The position numbers and the translations under genes were made by a program. Shown here piece after piece: positions 23,771 to 34,994 of a stretch of DNA of 49,736 bases (its first letter is position 1; the number at the start of each line of letters is the position of its first letter). The stretch comes from Rhodospirillaceae bacterium (GTDB lineage: Bacteria > Pseudomonadota > Gammaproteobacteria > Steroidobacterales > Rariloculaceae): positions 1 through 49,736 of the forward strand of contig PBDA01000052.1 of assembly GCA_002718345.1 (NCBI GenBank). Reading direction: 5' to 3'. Under the pieces are notes generated by a model. That model was not told the origin of the DNA. It did no database searches and saw nothing but the letters and a program-made list of their open reading frames with translations.

Positions 23771-25183
23771 ATGAGTACAAAGGCTGTTCTGGATCAGATG
23801 CAATTAATTGTAGGGAGACGTGGGATAGTTAAGGATTCCGACACCGCCCCATATCTGCAAGATGAGCGTGGCCATTATTTCGGCAAAGCTGCATTAATAT
23901 TGAAACCGGCTTCGGTTGAAGAATGTTCGCAGATCATTTCTATGGCGAACAAGTTTGGTGTCGGAGTTATACCCCAGGGTGGTAATACTGGCTATTGCGG
24001 TGGAGCAACACCATTTGATTCAAAAAAACAGATTATTTTGAACCTATCCCGAATGAATAATCTTCGAGAATTTGATGAGGTTAATTCTACGATGACGGTA
24101 GAGGCCGGTGCTGTGCTCAGTACTGTGCATGCTTTAGCTGAGAAACACGATTTAATTTTTCCTCTTAGTATGGGCTCAAAAGACACCTGTCAAATTGGAG
24201 GTGTATTGTCGACAAACGGAGGTGGTATTTCAGTGCTTCGCTATGGAAGTGCGCGGAATCTAGTATTAGGGCTTGAAGCTGTATTACCAAATGGAGAAGT
24301 CTTATCTGATTTAAACGGATTACGAAAAGATAATACGGGCTATGATTTGGGCGGGCTTTTTGTTGGTGCGGAAGGAACTCTAGGATTAATTACAGCCGCT
24401 GTTTTAAAACTTTATCCAAAACCACATAATCGAGAGGTAGCTATATTTGGCGTTACGTCTACTCAGTCAGCCTGTGATTTTCTTGGGCGAGCTGAGAGAC
24501 TAAGTGATGGACGAATAGTTTCAGCAGAATATATTTCGCGAGAATCATTGAATATGGTTCTAGCTAATATTCCAGGGACACTTGACCCATTTGATAAAAC
24601 TTTGCAACACATGTTGTTGGTAGAGTTGGCAACTTCAGAGATTGACACAGATCTGAGAAAAATACTGGAGCAACTTTTTGAAGAGGGAGTTATTTCGAAA
24701 GAGTTGATAACAGGAGTTATAGCTGAATCTGGACAACAAGAGACTGCTTTTTGGAAATTAAGAGAATCTATTCCCGAAGCGGAGAGAAGGGAGGGTGGCT
24801 CGGTAAAACATGATATTTCTGTAAGAATTTCCCAAGTTCCGGAATTTTTGGATAAAGCGAAAAAATTGCTTGATAATTTCATTCCCCACCGACTGTCCGT
24901 ATTTGGTCATATTGGTGATGGGAATATTCACTTCAATTTGTTGCCTCCATTAGGAGTTGAATTGGGTGTTTTTAAAGATGAGTTTGCTCATGAGCTTACA
25001 GAAAAAGTTCATGATCTTTCTGTACAACTGGGCGGAAGTTTTAGTGCAGAGCATGGAGTGGGTATCTTGAAGCGAGATGAGCTCCTGAAATATAAATCGC
25101 GCGTGTCGATTAATTTGATGCGAACTATAAAGAGAGCCATTGATCCAAATAACATAATGAATCCGGGCAAGGTTATTGAGTAA
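23771..25183 (+). CDS. FAD-linked dehydrogenase, D-2-hydroxyglutarate dehydrogenase-like
   Basis: A 470-residue cytoplasmic flavoprotein of the vanillyl-alcohol-oxidase fold. The FAD domain has VIPQGGNTGYCGGATP, LSTNGGGISVLRYGS and NTGYDLGGLFVGAEGTLGLITAA; the FAD_oxidase_C domain has VFGHIGDGNIHFN and FSAEHGVG, whose His/Glu residues bind a metal. This arrangement fits D-2-hydroxyglutarate dehydrogenase (as in Pseudomonas), which clears the by-product of SerA, or a D-lactate dehydrogenase. AAGGA seven bases before ATG 23771 favours it over ATG 23750. No serA is nearby, so the substrate assignment is less secure than the family. Confidence 0.82.
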   Translation: MSTKAVLDQMQLIVGRRGIVKDSDTAPYLQDERGHYFGKAALILKPASVEECSQIISMANKFGVGVIPQGGNTGYCGGATPFDSKKQIILNLSRMNNLREFDEVNSTMTVEAGAVLSTVHALAEKHDLIFPLSMGSKDTCQIGGVLSTNGGGISVLRYGSARNLVLGLEAVLPNGEVLSDLNGLRKDNTGYDLGGLFVGAEGTLGLITAAVLKLYPKPHNREVAIFGVTSTQSACDFLGRAERLSDGRIVSAEYISRESLNMVLANIPGTLDPFDKTLQHMLLVELATSEIDTDLRKILEQLFEEGVISKELITGVIAESGQQETAFWKLRESIPEAERREGGSVKHDISVRISQVPEFLDKAKKLLDNFIPHRLSVFGHIGDGNIHFNLLPPLGVELGVFKDEFAHELTEKVHDLSVQLGGSFSAEHGVGILKRDELLKYKSRVSINLMRTIKRAIDPNNIMNPGKVIE

Positions 25184-25309
25184 ATGCCTAATTAGTCTTT
25201 GAAAAATGCTCTTTAGATTTAGTTTTTATGCTTATCTTAAAAAACTGATCTCACAGGAGTGTTCACCTTGTGCTAAGCTCTGCATCGCCAAAATAACCAT
25301 TTATCGAAA

Positions 25310-25666
25310 ATGGCAGCTAAACCGATTTACAAGATAACTTTTATGAACCAAGGCAAGGTCTATGAGATCTATGCCCAGACAGTTAGTCATGGAGGTTTGT
25401 TTGGTTTTATTGAAGTTGAGAAGCTGGTTTTTGGTGCTCGATCAAGTGTGGTTGTTGATCCTTCAGAAGAGCGCATACAAACAGAATTTTCTGGTGTGAG
25501 CCGAACTTATATACCCCTTCACTCTGTCATTCGAATAGACGAAGTTGAGAAACAAGGTGTTAGTAAAATTACTGACGCTGATGGCGGAAATGTGACTCAG
25601 TTTCCAGTCCCTATGTACACGCCACCAGGCGAAGGCGGCGGTCGTGGGGGAGCAGGGGATAATTAA
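25310..25666 (+). CDS. DUF1820 family protein
   Basis: A 118-residue cytoplasmic protein matching DUF1820: PIYKITFMNQGKVYEIYAQTVSHGGLFGFIEVEKLVFGARSSVVVDPSEERIQTEF, then YIPLHSVIRIDEVEKQGVSKI. The tail is glycine-rich and low complexity (GEGGGRGGAG), probably disordered. The family is common in gammaproteobacteria and has no known function. The disrupted MBL gene starts 3 bases after its stop, so the two were one transcription unit. Confidence 0.82.
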   Translation: MAAKPIYKITFMNQGKVYEIYAQTVSHGGLFGFIEVEKLVFGARSSVVVDPSEERIQTEFSGVSRTYIPLHSVIRIDEVEKQGVSKITDADGGNVTQFPVPMYTPPGEGGGRGGAGDN

Positions 25667-25669
25667 GTA

Positions 25670-26437
25670 GTGACTTTACGATTCGCTTCTCTGGGAAGCG
25701 GCAGCCGCGGCAATGCAGTGCTGGTGGAGTCTGATTCAACGCTTGTTATGGTCGATTGTGGTTTTACACTTAAGGCGGTTGAACAAAGACTAAACAATTT
25801 AGACAAGAATCCTAAAGATATTCAGGCCTTGTTAGTTACCCATGAACATTCTGATCACATTAAAGGTGTGCCACCATTTGTTCGTCAGTATGGTATTCCT
25901 GCATGGATGACGCATGGGACAGCCGAAAGTTTGACGGCTGAAAATTTAACAAACATCTGTAAGTTCAATTGTGAACAGACACTGACAATTGGTTCTCTTA
26001 CGGTACAACCTTTTCCTGTGCCTCATGATGCGCGTGAGCCGGTTCAATTTGTTTTTTCTTAGGAACACAGAAAACTGGGGATGCTCACGGATACTGGTCA
26101 TATTACCCCCCACATTGCAGAGCGTCTCGCAAACTGTGATGCTCTAGCTATAGAATGTAATCATGATGCTGAAACGTTGCTAAATGGTGCTTATCCGGAA
26201 ACTTTAAAGGCGAGAATTTCTTCTTCTTATGGCCATCTAAACAATGATCAGGTGGTTGGGTTGTTAGAAATAGTAAACCATGAAGCTTTGCAATGGGTTA
26301 TGGCATTACACTTAAGTGAGAAGAATAATAGTCCTGATCTTGTATGCAAAGCATTAGCTAAAAGTCTTGCACCTCAAAGTCAAGCCTTGCATATTGCTGA
26401 GCAAAATCAGCCAAGCGAATGGATAGAGGTAGCATGA
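25670..26437 (+). pseudogene. MBL-fold hydrolase (YycJ/WalJ-like), interrupted by an in-frame TAG
   Basis: Two pieces in the same frame, 25670-26062 and 26081-26437, together make one normal-length (about 255 codon) cytoplasmic metallo-beta-lactamase-fold hydrolase. The first has SLGSGSRGNAVLVES, THEHSDHIKG (metal motif HxHxDH) and PHDAREPVQFVFS; the second has MLTDTGHITPH, ECNHDAETL, YGHLNNDQ and HLSEKNNSP. They are separated by TAG at 26060-26062. Reading GGA-ACA-CAG-AAA (26062-26073) and dropping one A from the run 26071-26074 restores a family-like S-x-G-T-Q-K-L-G, so the lesion may be a compensating -1/+1 indel pair or a sequencing error. GTG 25670 is the start. The metal-binding residues survive, so an intact gene in the living cell is possible. 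Confidence 0.75.
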
Positions 26438-26486
26438 TCAGTGTCATGAAGAATGCCCCTTATTTATTGAGGTTTAATGTAATTAC

Positions 26487-29400
26487 ATGAGCATGTTGCA
26501 GCTGGCTGGGCCCTCAGCTGAAACTCCTTTTCGCCTTAAAAAGCTGGTTTCTCAGCTAAAGGCCTCCTCAGAGGCAGTTGATACTTTGTCTGTTAGTTTT
26601 CTGCATTTCATAAGTGAAGCTACGCCACTTACTGTTAGTCAAAAACAAGTTCTTAAGGCGCTGCTTACTTATGGGTCATTAAATGAGCCGATACAAGGCG
26701 ACCAAGAGGTTATAGTGATTCCCCGCATTGGAACTATTTCGCCATGGTCTTCTAAAGCAACAGATATAGCGCAAAATTGCGGATTGCCTATTCGCCGCAT
26801 TGAGAGAGGGCGTGTTTATGCGCTCAAGCTCAAAAAATCACTGAAAGAGAGAGAGCTGAACAGCATAATCTCATTAATCCATGATCGTATGACTGAGTCT
26901 GTTTTCATAGACCCTCCTTCCGAAAACATTATATTTGGGGAGCATAGTCCCCAGCCTATGAATCAAATTGATTTGTTAAGCGGTGGAAAAGGTTCTTTAG
27001 ATGAAGCAAATCACCAATTAGGGCTCGCTCTATCCTCTGAAGAGATTGATTATTTGGCTGATCAGTTTTCCACATTTGGAAGAAATCCCTCAGACGTTGA
27101 GCTAATGATGTTTGCACAGGCGAACTCAGAGCATTGTCGCCACAAGGTATTCAATGCGTCTTGGTTGATTGATGGCAATAGGGCTAAAAAGAGCTTATTT
27201 CAGATGATAAAGAACACACACTCATGCAGCCCTGAAGGTGTTTTATCCGCATATTCGGATAATGCTGCAGTCATTCAGGGATCCAATGCTGAGTGGTGGG
27301 TGCCAGATATCAGTACCCACCTTTATCGGATATTTGAAGAACCAGTCCACCTAGTGATGAAAGTGGAAACTCACAATCATCCAACGGCAATTTCACCGTT
27401 TCCAGGAGCGGCTACAGGGTCAGGTGGAGAAATTAGGGATGAGGGTGCAACTGGCAGAGGCGCTAGACCAAAGGCGGGTTTGACTGGTTTCAGTGTTTCC
27501 CACCTAGAAATTCCTGATTGGAAGCGTCCCTGGGAAAGCCCTGCATTAGGTAAGCCTAATCGAATGGCTTCTCCTCTTGAGATCATGTTAGAAGGTCCAA
27601 TAGGCGGGGCTCAGTTTAATAATGAATTTGGTCGACCGAATCTTGTTGGGTATTTCCGTACATGTTTGATGCATTTAAATGGTTTATGGCGTGGATATCA
27701 CAAACCGATAATGATTGCAGGTGGGTTGGGTAATATCCGAGAACGCTATGTTGAAAAACTTCAGGCTCCAGCTGGGGCTAAGCTTGTGGTTTTAGGTGGG
27801 CCTGCAATGTTGATTGGTCTTGGTGGTGGCGCAGCCTCATCACAGGGTAGCGGTAGTAGCGAGGAAGAGCTTGATTTTGCATCTGTCCAGCGAGGAAACC
27901 CTGAAATGCAACGTAGAGCTCAAGAAGTGATTGATGCATGTTGGGGCCTAGGAGACGATAACCCGATTTTATCAATTCATGATGTAGGTGCAGGCGGGCT
28001 TTCTAATGCTGTACCAGAAATTGTTGATCAGAGTCATCGTGGTGCAATTATTGAATTACGTAAAGTACCCAACGATGAACTACGAATGAATCCTATGGAG
28101 CTATGGTGCAATGAGTCCCAAGAACGCTATATGCTTGCTGTGGACGCTGGAGTTTTAGATATATTTGGCCGTATATGCGAGCGTGAGCGTTGCCCATTTT
28201 CTGTCATTGGGGAGTTGACTGAGGATGCTGATCTTAGAGTCCTTGACTCAGTATTTGAAAATGAACCCGTCTCAATGCCTATGCAGGTTTTGTTTGGCAA
28301 GCCCCCAAAGATGACTCGTGATGTTGTCACCACACAGGTTCAGATTAATTCTTGGAATTATGAGGATATAGAATTAGTAGAAGCGGTAGAGCGCGTACTT
28401 ACTTTTCCCGCCGTAGCTGACAAATCTTTCCTTATTCATATAGGTGATCGCAGTGTCGGAGGTATGTCTTCTAGGGACCAGTTAGTTGGTCCATGGCAAG
28501 TACCAGTAAGTGATGTAGCAGTAACTACTTCTAGTTACAACGGTTACACGGGTGAAGCAATGGCTATGGGTGAGCGTACCCCAGTAGCTATAGTGAAAGG
28601 TACTGCATCCGCACGTTTAGCCATTGGAGAAGCAGTCACCAATATTTTAGCTGCTGATGTGTTCAACTTATCAGATATTTGCTTGTCTGCAAATTGGATG
28701 GCTTCGGCGGGATTTAGCAACGATGATTACACCTTGTTCCAGATGGTAAAAGCCGTTGGCGAAGATCTGTGTCCCGAGTTGGGGATCGCAATTCCTGTTG
28801 GTAAAGACTCATTGTCGATGAATACCGCATGGAGTGTTGGCGATCAGTCTCATCAAGTTACTGCGCCTGTATCACTTATTGTCTCGGCCTTTGCTCCTGT
28901 GAAAGATGTGAGAAAAACCTTAACCCCCCAATTGGATCTATCTATCAGTAATACCGTATTGATACTTCTTGATTTATCTGATGGCAAACAACGTTTAGGT
29001 GGATCAGTATTAACACAGTGTTTTAATCAATTTGGCGGGGAACCAGCTGACTTGGATAACCCAAATTTGATGACTGGTTTTTTTCAGGTTCAAAGGGTCC
29101 TTAGAGAAGAAAAACTGGTACTTGCTTATCATGACCGTTCAGATGGAGGTTTGTTCACAACATTAGTAGAGATGGCTTTTGCTAGTCGTAGTGGATTAGA
29201 TATCCAGATTCCCTCATCAGTTTCTGATGTGTTTGCCTACCTGTTTAATGAAGAGCTTGGTGTTGTGTTGCAAATTAGGCGAGATGACCTTTCTGCTGTG
29301 CAGAAGGTGTGTGATGAATATGGTTTAGGTGAGTGTGCCATTGTTGCTTGTCCAGCTGAGCACAGAGACGTAGTAATCGAGCATGATGGTAAAAATATTT

Positions 29401-30362
29401 ATAAAGCTTCTCGGATTCACCTGCACCGCTTATGGTCAGAATTAACCTATAGAATGCAAAGTCTCAGGGATAATCCGACTTGTGCACTTGAAGCGTACGA
29501 TGAACTATTAGATCAAAATGACCCTGGTCTGAATGTTGAGCTAACGTTCCCTCTCATAAACAATAAAAATACCTATTTAGATAAGAGACCCAAGATCGCA
29601 ATCCTTCGTGAGCAAGGTGTCAATAGTCAACGGGAAATGGCAGCTGCATTTGACCGTGCAGGTTTTGAGGCTTACGACATTCATATGACAGACTTATTTT
29701 CAGGGCGTGTTGGTCTCGATGATTTTAGAGGTGTGGTTGCATGCAGTGGCTTTTCTTATGGTGATGTGTTGGGTGCTGGAGAGGGATGGGCAAAGTCGAT
29801 ACTTTATAACGATAAAGTGAGAGATAGGTTTGAAGAGTATTTTCTGCGAGAAGACAGTTTTGTTTTTGGTGTTTGTAACGGGTGTCAGATGCTTTCTTCC
29901 CTAAAGAGCCTGATTCCCGGCACGGAACACTGGCCACGTTTTATTCGTAATCGTTCTGATCAATTTGAGGCACGTTTATCTTTAGTGCGTATTGAATCAA
30001 GTTCGTCAATCTTGCTACGAGAAATGCATGGTTCAAGGATGCCTATAGTTACTTCTCATGGAGAAGGACAGGCTGAATTTGGGTCCGATGAATCACTTCA
30101 TTATTGTGATGGTCATGTTGCATGTGTGCGTTATGTTGACAATTACGGCAACGTCACAGATCGGTATCCATCAAATCCAAATGGATCTCCTCAGGGTATT
30201 GCAGGCCTTACTAGTGAAAATGGTCGTGTAACAATAATGATGCCGCATCCAGAACGTGTATTTCGTACAGTGCAGCATTCATGGCATCCGCCAGAATGGG
30301 GGGAGGAATCTCCTTGGCATAAGCTTTTTTTGAATGCTCGTGATTGGGTAGATATCGCTTAA
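26487..30362 (+). CDS. purL: Phosphoribosylformylglycinamidine synthase
   Basis: A 1291-residue large-type PurL (E. coli 1295) catalysing the ATP- and glutamine-dependent conversion of FGAR to FGAM in purine synthesis. Visible are the N-terminal domain, the first AIRS-like domain with [14 protein letters not shown] and [26 protein letters not shown], the second with [18 protein letters not shown] and [17 protein letters not shown], and the C-terminal GATase with nucleophile Cys in [12 protein letters not shown] and [10 protein letters not shown]. The start is ATG 26487. It converges with ettA, 17 bases apart, and lies about 50 bases after the interrupted MBL gene. Confidence 0.97.
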   Translation: MSMLQLAGPSAETPFRLKKLVSQLKASSEAVDTLSVSFLHFISEATPLTVSQKQVLKALLTYGSLNEPIQGDQEVIVIPRIGTISPWSSKATDIAQNCGLPIRRIERGRVYALKLKKSLKERELNSIISLIHDRMTESVFIDPPSENIIFGEHSPQPMNQIDLLSGGKGSLDEANHQLGLALSSEEIDYLADQFSTFGRNPSDVELMMFAQANSEHCRHKVFNASWLIDGNRAKKSLFQMIKNTHSCSPEGVLSAYSDNAAVIQGSNAEWWVPDISTHLYRIFEEPVHLVMKVETHNHPTAISPFPGAATGSGGEIRDEGATGRGARPKAGLTGFSVSHLEIPDWKRPWESPALGKPNRMASPLEIMLEGPIGGAQFNNEFGRPNLVGYFRTCLMHLNGLWRGYHKPIMIAGGLGNIRERYVEKLQAPAGAKLVVLGGPAMLIGLGGGAASSQGSGSSEEELDFASVQRGNPEMQRRAQEVIDACWGLGDDNPILSIHDVGAGGLSNAVPEIVDQSHRGAIIELRKVPNDELRMNPMELWCNESQERYMLAVDAGVLDIFGRICERERCPFSVIGELTEDADLRVLDSVFENEPVSMPMQVLFGKPPKMTRDVVTTQVQINSWNYEDIELVEAVERVLTFPAVADKSFLIHIGDRSVGGMSSRDQLVGPWQVPVSDVAVTTSSYNGYTGEAMAMGERTPVAIVKGTASARLAIGEAVTNILAADVFNLSDICLSANWMASAGFSNDDYTLFQMVKAVGEDLCPELGIAIPVGKDSLSMNTAWSVGDQSHQVTAPVSLIVSAFAPVKDVRKTLTPQLDLSISNTVLILLDLSDGKQRLGGSVLTQCFNQFGGEPADLDNPNLMTGFFQVQRVLREEKLVLAYHDRSDGGLFTTLVEMAFASRSGLDIQIPSSVSDVFAYLFNEELGVVLQIRRDDLSAVQKVCDEYGLGECAIVACPAEHRDVVIEHDGKNIYKASRIHLHRLWSELTYRMQSLRDNPTCALEAYDELLDQNDPGLNVELTFPLINNKNTYLDKRPKIAILREQGVNSQREMAAAFDRAGFEAYDIHMTDLFSGRVGLDDFRGVVACSGFSYGDVLGAGEGWAKSILYNDKVRDRFEEYFLREDSFVFGVCNGCQMLSSLKSLIPGTEHWPRFIRNRSDQFEARLSLVRIESSSSILLREMHGSRMPIVTSHGEGQAEFGSDESLHYCDGHVACVRYVDNYGNVTDRYPSNPNGSPQGIAGLTSENGRVTIMMPHPERVFRTVQHSWHPPEWGEESPWHKLFLNARDWVDIA

Positions 30363-30379
30363 CTATGGTTCAAGGTAAC

Positions 30380-32053
30380 TTATTCAGTAAGACGTTTATA
30401 ACGAATTCTCTTGGGCTGATCAGCATCTTCTCCCTTGCGTCGTCTTAAGTCTGCTGAATAGTCTGCGTAGTTACCCTCAAAAAATACCGCTTCACTATTT
30501 CCTTCAAAAGCGAGTATGTGCGTAGCAATACGATCGAGAAACCAGCGATCATGGGAAATTACCAACACACACCCGGGAAAACTTAATAATGCTTCCTCTA
30601 ATGCTCTTAAAGTTTCAACGTCTAAGTCATTAGTGGGTTCATCTAATAACAAAAGATTTCCTCCCGAGCGGAGGACTTTTGCTAGATGAACCCTATTGCG
30701 TTCCCCGCCTGATAGGAGATGTATTTTTTTTTGTTGATCAGAGCCTCGAAAATTAAAGCGTCCAACATAGGCTCTGGATTGGGTTTCATATTGACCAATT
30801 TGAAGTATGTCTTGTTTGTCGGAGATCTCTTCCCAGACAGTTTTGTCTGGGTCCAGAGTATCTCTGGACTGATCAACATAAGCGATTTTAACTGAACTCC
30901 CTATGCGAATTTCTCCTGAATCTGGTTGTTCGTTTCCTACTAGCATTCTAAATAAAGTGGTTTTCCCTGCTCCATTGGGGCCTATTACTCCGACAATACC
31001 TCCTGGTGGAAGATTAAAGGATAGATTTTCAAAAAGAAGTCGCTCAGTAAATGATTTTTTCAAGCCTTTGGCCTCAACAACAAGATCACCTAACCTCGGG
31101 CCAGGCGCAATGTAGATCTCATTTGTTTCGTTTCGTACCTGAAAGTCCTTGGAGTTTAGCTCCTCAAAACGTTGCATACGAGCTTTTGCCTTGGCATGCC
31201 TCGCCTTTGGATTGCTTTTTACCCACTCTAGCTCTGCTTTAATGGTTTTTTGATGCGCTGTTTGCCTGCTTTCTTCTATTTTTAAACGTTGATCTTTCTG
31301 TTCTAGCCATGATGAGTAGTTACCTTCCCATGGAATACCATGACCACGGTCAAGTTCTAGTATCCAGCCAGCTACGTTATCTAAAAAATAACGGTCATGG
31401 GTGACAGCTATGACCGTACCTGAATATTCAGATAAAAAACGTTCAATCCAGGCAACTGATTCAGCATCAAGGTGGTTAGTTGGTTCATCCAAAAGGAGCA
31501 TATCTGGACGTGCTAATAGTAGACGACAAAGGGCAACTCTTCGACGCTCGCCTCCAGACAGTGATGATACATCTGCATCCCAGGGAGGTAATCTTAATGC
31601 ATCAGATGCTACTTCTAGTTTTCTTTCTAATTCCCATCCACCAACAGCTTCAATTTCATCCTGAAGTTTGCCCTGTTCAGATAATAGTTGTTCCATTGCA
31701 TCATCATCCATCGGCTCGCTAAATTTGTTGCTTATGATATTGAACTGATCTAGTAACGTGCTTATTTCTTCAATCCCTTCCTCTACATTTCCACGCACAT
31801 TCTTCGATGTATCGAGTTGAGGCTCTTGTGGGAGAAAGCCAATTTTAATTCCAGTTTGTGGACGTGCTTCACCATCAAACTCTGCATCTATTCCAGCCAT
31901 TATTCGTAGGAGAGTTGATTTTCCTGCACCATTTAATCCGAGAACTCCAATTTTTGCGCCTGGAAAAAAACTTAAACTAATATCACGAAGAATAAATTGT
32001 TTTGGAGGAACCACTTTAGACAAGCGGTTCGTGGTATAGATATATTGAGCCAT
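30380..32053 (-). CDS. ettA: Energy-dependent translational throttle protein EttA
   Basis: A 557-residue ABC-F protein (E. coli 555) that binds the ribosomal E site and gates the first peptide bond according to ATP/ADP level. Two nucleotide-binding domains are present: [12 protein letters not shown] with [17 protein letters not shown] and [11 protein letters not shown]; and [12 protein letters not shown] with [16 protein letters not shown] and [11 protein letters not shown]. The arm between the domains ([16 protein letters not shown]) is typical of EttA. The start is ATG 32053 ([13 protein letters not shown]) rather than GTG 32059. Cytoplasmic, soluble. Confidence 0.96.
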   Translation of the reverse strand: MAQYIYTTNRLSKVVPPKQFILRDISLSFFPGAKIGVLGLNGAGKSTLLRIMAGIDAEFDGEARPQTGIKIGFLPQEPQLDTSKNVRGNVEEGIEEISTLLDQFNIISNKFSEPMDDDAMEQLLSEQGKLQDEIEAVGGWELERKLEVASDALRLPPWDADVSSLSGGERRRVALCRLLLARPDMLLLDEPTNHLDAESVAWIERFLSEYSGTVIAVTHDRYFLDNVAGWILELDRGHGIPWEGNYSSWLEQKDQRLKIEESRQTAHQKTIKAELEWVKSNPKARHAKAKARMQRFEELNSKDFQVRNETNEIYIAPGPRLGDLVVEAKGLKKSFTERLLFENLSFNLPPGGIVGVIGPNGAGKTTLFRMLVGNEQPDSGEIRIGSSVKIAYVDQSRDTLDPDKTVWEEISDKQDILQIGQYETQSRAYVGRFNFRGSDQQKKIHLLSGGERNRVHLAKVLRSGGNLLLLDEPTNDLDVETLRALEEALLSFPGCVLVISHDRWFLDRIATHILAFEGNSEAVFFEGNYADYSADLRRRKGEDADQPKRIRYKRLTE

Positions 32054-32153
32054 ATGCACCTAACCTACTGATAGAGGCGGGATGATACTGTAAGGTTAAA
32101 AAAACGCGAATTATTTGTCTTGTAAAGTGTGAAAATTAGCTAGGATATTTAAG

Positions 32154-33116
32154 ATGGTTGATCAAGTTATTGTTATCTGTGGAGAAGAATTAGCCAATTA
32201 CGGTTTTCCCAATAGACATCCTTTTGGGACTGATCGTTACGATGTATTTATGGAGGAATTGAATAATTCTCATAATGAATCCTATTTTGTTCGACGTCCT
32301 TCTAGGTTAGCAACCAGGGTTGAGATCGAGCAATTTCACACTGCAGAATATGTAGATCGTGTTGTTGAGCTTTCCGCTATAGGTTCTGGGTTTCTTGATG
32401 CGGGAGATACGCCAGCTTATCCCGGAGTTTATGAGGCTGCAGGCCATACTGTTGGCGGAACTCTCGAGGCGCTTACTGCTATTATGGAAGGTGCAATTCC
32501 AAGAGCTTTCATTCCTATCGGAGGTCTTCACCATGCAGCTCGTAACGGGGCGGCTGGTTTTTGCGTATTTAATGATTGCAGTGTGGCAATTGAAGTTGCT
32601 ATGAACCACTATGGCTTGGATAGAGTTGCTTATGTAGATATTGATGCACACCATGGAGATGGAGTTTTCTATGGTTTTGAAAGTGATCCTCGCGCTCTAT
32701 TTGCTGATATACATGAGGATGGTCGTTTCCTTTATCCGGGAACTGGTTCAAGAAGTGAAACAGGCATTGGGGCTGCAGAGGGTACAAAACTGAATATACC
32801 TATGGAGCCTGGTTCGGGTGATGAGGCTTTTCTAAAAGCATGGGAAGAGGTGGAGGCATATATAGAAGCCTCGGAGCCTCAACTTCTTCTTCTGAATGCA
32901 GGAGCTGATTCTTTAGCTGGAGACCCTATTACTCACCTAGAATATAGTGAAAATGCACACGGACATGCCGCAGTGCGACTTCGTCAGTATGCAGACCGTT
33001 ACTGTGAGGGGCGTATCCTTGGAATGGGCGGTGGTGGCTATAACCGTAGAAATCTTGCAAGAGCATGGACTCGTGTTGTGGAAGGTTTTTCAGATCCAAC
33101 ATTAAATGTTCTTTAG
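32154..33116 (+). CDS. Histone-deacetylase-family protein (AcuC/acetylpolyamine-type deacetylase)
   Basis: A 320-residue zinc hydrolase of the HDAC superfamily, which removes acetyl groups from lysine or polyamine amines. The catalytic pair is His126-His127 in GGLHHAARN; the zinc ligands are Asp164 and His166 in VDIDAHHGDG plus the Asp in LNAGADSLAGDP; GMGGGGYNRRN is the glycine-rich tail loop. Cytoplasmic, no signal. It is divergent from ettA, with about 100 bases between the starts, and is followed by glyA on the same strand. Natural substrates cannot be read from the sequence; acetyl-CoA synthetase (AcuC) and acetylpolyamines are the usual candidates. Confidence 0.9.
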   Translation: MVDQVIVICGEELANYGFPNRHPFGTDRYDVFMEELNNSHNESYFVRRPSRLATRVEIEQFHTAEYVDRVVELSAIGSGFLDAGDTPAYPGVYEAAGHTVGGTLEALTAIMEGAIPRAFIPIGGLHHAARNGAAGFCVFNDCSVAIEVAMNHYGLDRVAYVDIDAHHGDGVFYGFESDPRALFADIHEDGRFLYPGTGSRSETGIGAAEGTKLNIPMEPGSGDEAFLKAWEEVEAYIEASEPQLLLLNAGADSLAGDPITHLEYSENAHGHAAVRLRQYADRYCEGRILGMGGGGYNRRNLARAWTRVVEGFSDPTLNVL

Positions 33117-33194
33117 GCCAACAAGTATTCTTTACATGGCGTTACAATTGCGTGCTTCCCCAATAAGGATTGCCTCCTCAGCATAGGAAATGAA

Positions 33195-34469
33195 ATGATG
33201 CGCACGGATGACTATCAGATAAAAGATTTTGATCGAGCTTTATACGATGCAATGGAAAAAGAAAGACGTCGCCAGGAAGAGCATGTAGAGTTAATTGCCT
33301 CTGAAAATTTTGCAAGCCCAAGAGTACTCGAAGCTCAGGGTTCAAATTTAACAAATAAATATGCTGAGGGTTATCCAGGCAGACGCTACTACGGTGGATG
33401 TGAATTTGTTGATATAGCAGAGCAGCTAGCAATTGATCGTGCTAAAGAACTGTTTCATGCGGATTACGCTAATGTTCAGCCACATTCTGGTTCTCAGGCC
33501 AATGCTGCAGCGTATCTTGCCATGATGGAGCCAGGTGACCGACTATTGGGAATGAGCTTGCCTCATGGAGGGCACCTGACTCATGGAGCAAAGGTGAATT
33601 TCTCTGGGAAGCTTTTTGAGGTTTTTCAGTATGGTATCGATGAAGAAAGTGGTCAGATTAACTACGACACAGTTCGTGATCTAGCAATAGCGCATAAACC
33701 AAAGGTTATTGTGGCTGGGTTTTCTGCTTATTCACGTGTGATTGATTGGCAGCGTTTTCGCGATATTGCTGATGAGGTAGGCGCATATTTAATGGTTGAT
33801 ATGGCGCATGTTGCCGGTCTAGTAGCTGCTGGCCTTTATCCGAATCCTGTGCCTATTGCTGATGTAACAACAACAACGACACATAAAACTCTACGCGGAC
33901 CTAGAGGAGGATTAATACTTGCACGAGACAATCCTGAGCTAACAAAACGCTTCAATTCTCTTGTATTTCCAGGAACGCAGGGAGGGCCGTTAATGCATGT
34001 GATAGCTGCCAAAGCAGTTGCATTATTAGAAGCGCTTGAGCCGGAGTTTAAAATTTATCAGAAACAGGTAATTGAGAATGCAAGATGCATGGCAGAGACG
34101 CTTATTAATCGTGGCTATAAGATTGTTTCAGGGGGCACCGATAACCATTTAATGCTTGTTGATTTGATAAAACAGGGTATTACTGGGCAGGCTGCAGAAG
34201 ATGCGCTGGGTCAAGCTAATATTACAGTTAATAAAAACTCTGTGCCTAATGACCCTCGGCCCCCTCGTGTAACAAGTGGTCTTAGGATCGGTACACCTGC
34301 TATCACAACCAGAGGGTTTTTAGTGCCCCAAACTGAACAGTTAACAAACTGGATTGCTGATGTTTTAGATGGATTGGATGATGAAAAAAGCCTAGATGCT
34401 TTAGTAAAAAGAGTGCAAAGTGAAGTAATTGAGTTATGTAGCCACTTTCCTGTTTATGAAAAAAAATGA
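33195..34469 (+). CDS. glyA: Serine hydroxymethyltransferase
   Basis: A 424-residue PLP enzyme interconverting serine and glycine with tetrahydrofolate, the main source of one-carbon units. Visible are [34 protein letters not shown], the PLP-lysine block [14 protein letters not shown] and [13 protein letters not shown]. The start is ATG 33195 or the adjacent ATG 33198; AGGA lies at 33185-33188. It leads the nrdR-rib cluster with 21 bases to the nrdR start, so it could be cotranscribed. The 78 bases upstream hold no recognisable glycine riboswitch. Confidence 0.97.
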   Translation: MMRTDDYQIKDFDRALYDAMEKERRRQEEHVELIASENFASPRVLEAQGSNLTNKYAEGYPGRRYYGGCEFVDIAEQLAIDRAKELFHADYANVQPHSGSQANAAAYLAMMEPGDRLLGMSLPHGGHLTHGAKVNFSGKLFEVFQYGIDEESGQINYDTVRDLAIAHKPKVIVAGFSAYSRVIDWQRFRDIADEVGAYLMVDMAHVAGLVAAGLYPNPVPIADVTTTTTHKTLRGPRGGLILARDNPELTKRFNSLVFPGTQGGPLMHVIAAKAVALLEALEPEFKIYQKQVIENARCMAETLINRGYKIVSGGTDNHLMLVDLIKQGITGQAAEDALGQANITVNKNSVPNDPRPPRVTSGLRIGTPAITTRGFLVPQTEQLTNWIADVLDGLDDEKSLDALVKRVQSEVIELCSHFPVYEKK

Positions 34470-34490
34470 AGTTGCTGATTGGGGGAATCT

Positions 34491-34994
34491 TTGCACTGTC
34501 CATTTTGTAATCACTCAGAGACTAAGGTCATAGATTCCCGTTTGGCTGGTGAAGGCTACCAGGTGCGACGGCGACGTGAATGCCAAGATTGTAAAGAGCG
34601 TTACACTACCTTTGAAACTGCAGAGCTAGTTATGCCGCATGTAGTGAAGCGTGATGATAGAAGGGAGCCTTTTGACCAAATAAAACTCCGCAGTGGCATG
34701 TTAAGAGCATTAGAAAAAAGACCTGTAAAAAGCGAGGATATAGAGAAAAGTTTAGGGCGTTTGACACACCACCTTCAAACAATTGGTGAGCGCGAAGTTT
34801 CAGGACGACTGATTGGCCATATGGTTATGGAGGAGCTTCGAAACTTAGATCAAGTTGCATACGTTCGTTATGCATCCGTATATCGAAGCTTTCAAGACGT
34901 TACAGAATTTCAGAAAGAAATTGAAAATCTTAAAGCTCTTCCTGAACTATCTGATCGTGAACAAATGTCTCTTCTCCCAGAAGATGAAAAATAA
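34491..34994 (+). CDS. nrdR: Ribonucleotide reductase transcriptional repressor NrdR
   Basis: A 167-residue regulator with an N-terminal zinc ribbon (HCPFC near the start and [12 protein letters not shown]) followed by an ATP-cone ([29 protein letters not shown]). It binds NrdR boxes upstream of nrd operons and represses them according to the ATP/dATP ratio. NrdR proteins start MHCPFC, which here corresponds to TTG 34491 with GGGGG five bases before it; TTG 34479 would add four residues. It is somewhat longer than the E. coli protein (149) because of an acidic C-terminal extension. The ribD ATG follows directly after its stop. Confidence 0.95.
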   Translation: MHCPFCNHSETKVIDSRLAGEGYQVRRRRECQDCKERYTTFETAELVMPHVVKRDDRREPFDQIKLRSGMLRALEKRPVKSEDIEKSLGRLTHHLQTIGEREVSGRLIGHMVMEELRNLDQVAYVRYASVYRSFQDVTEFQKEIENLKALPELSDREQMSLLPEDEK

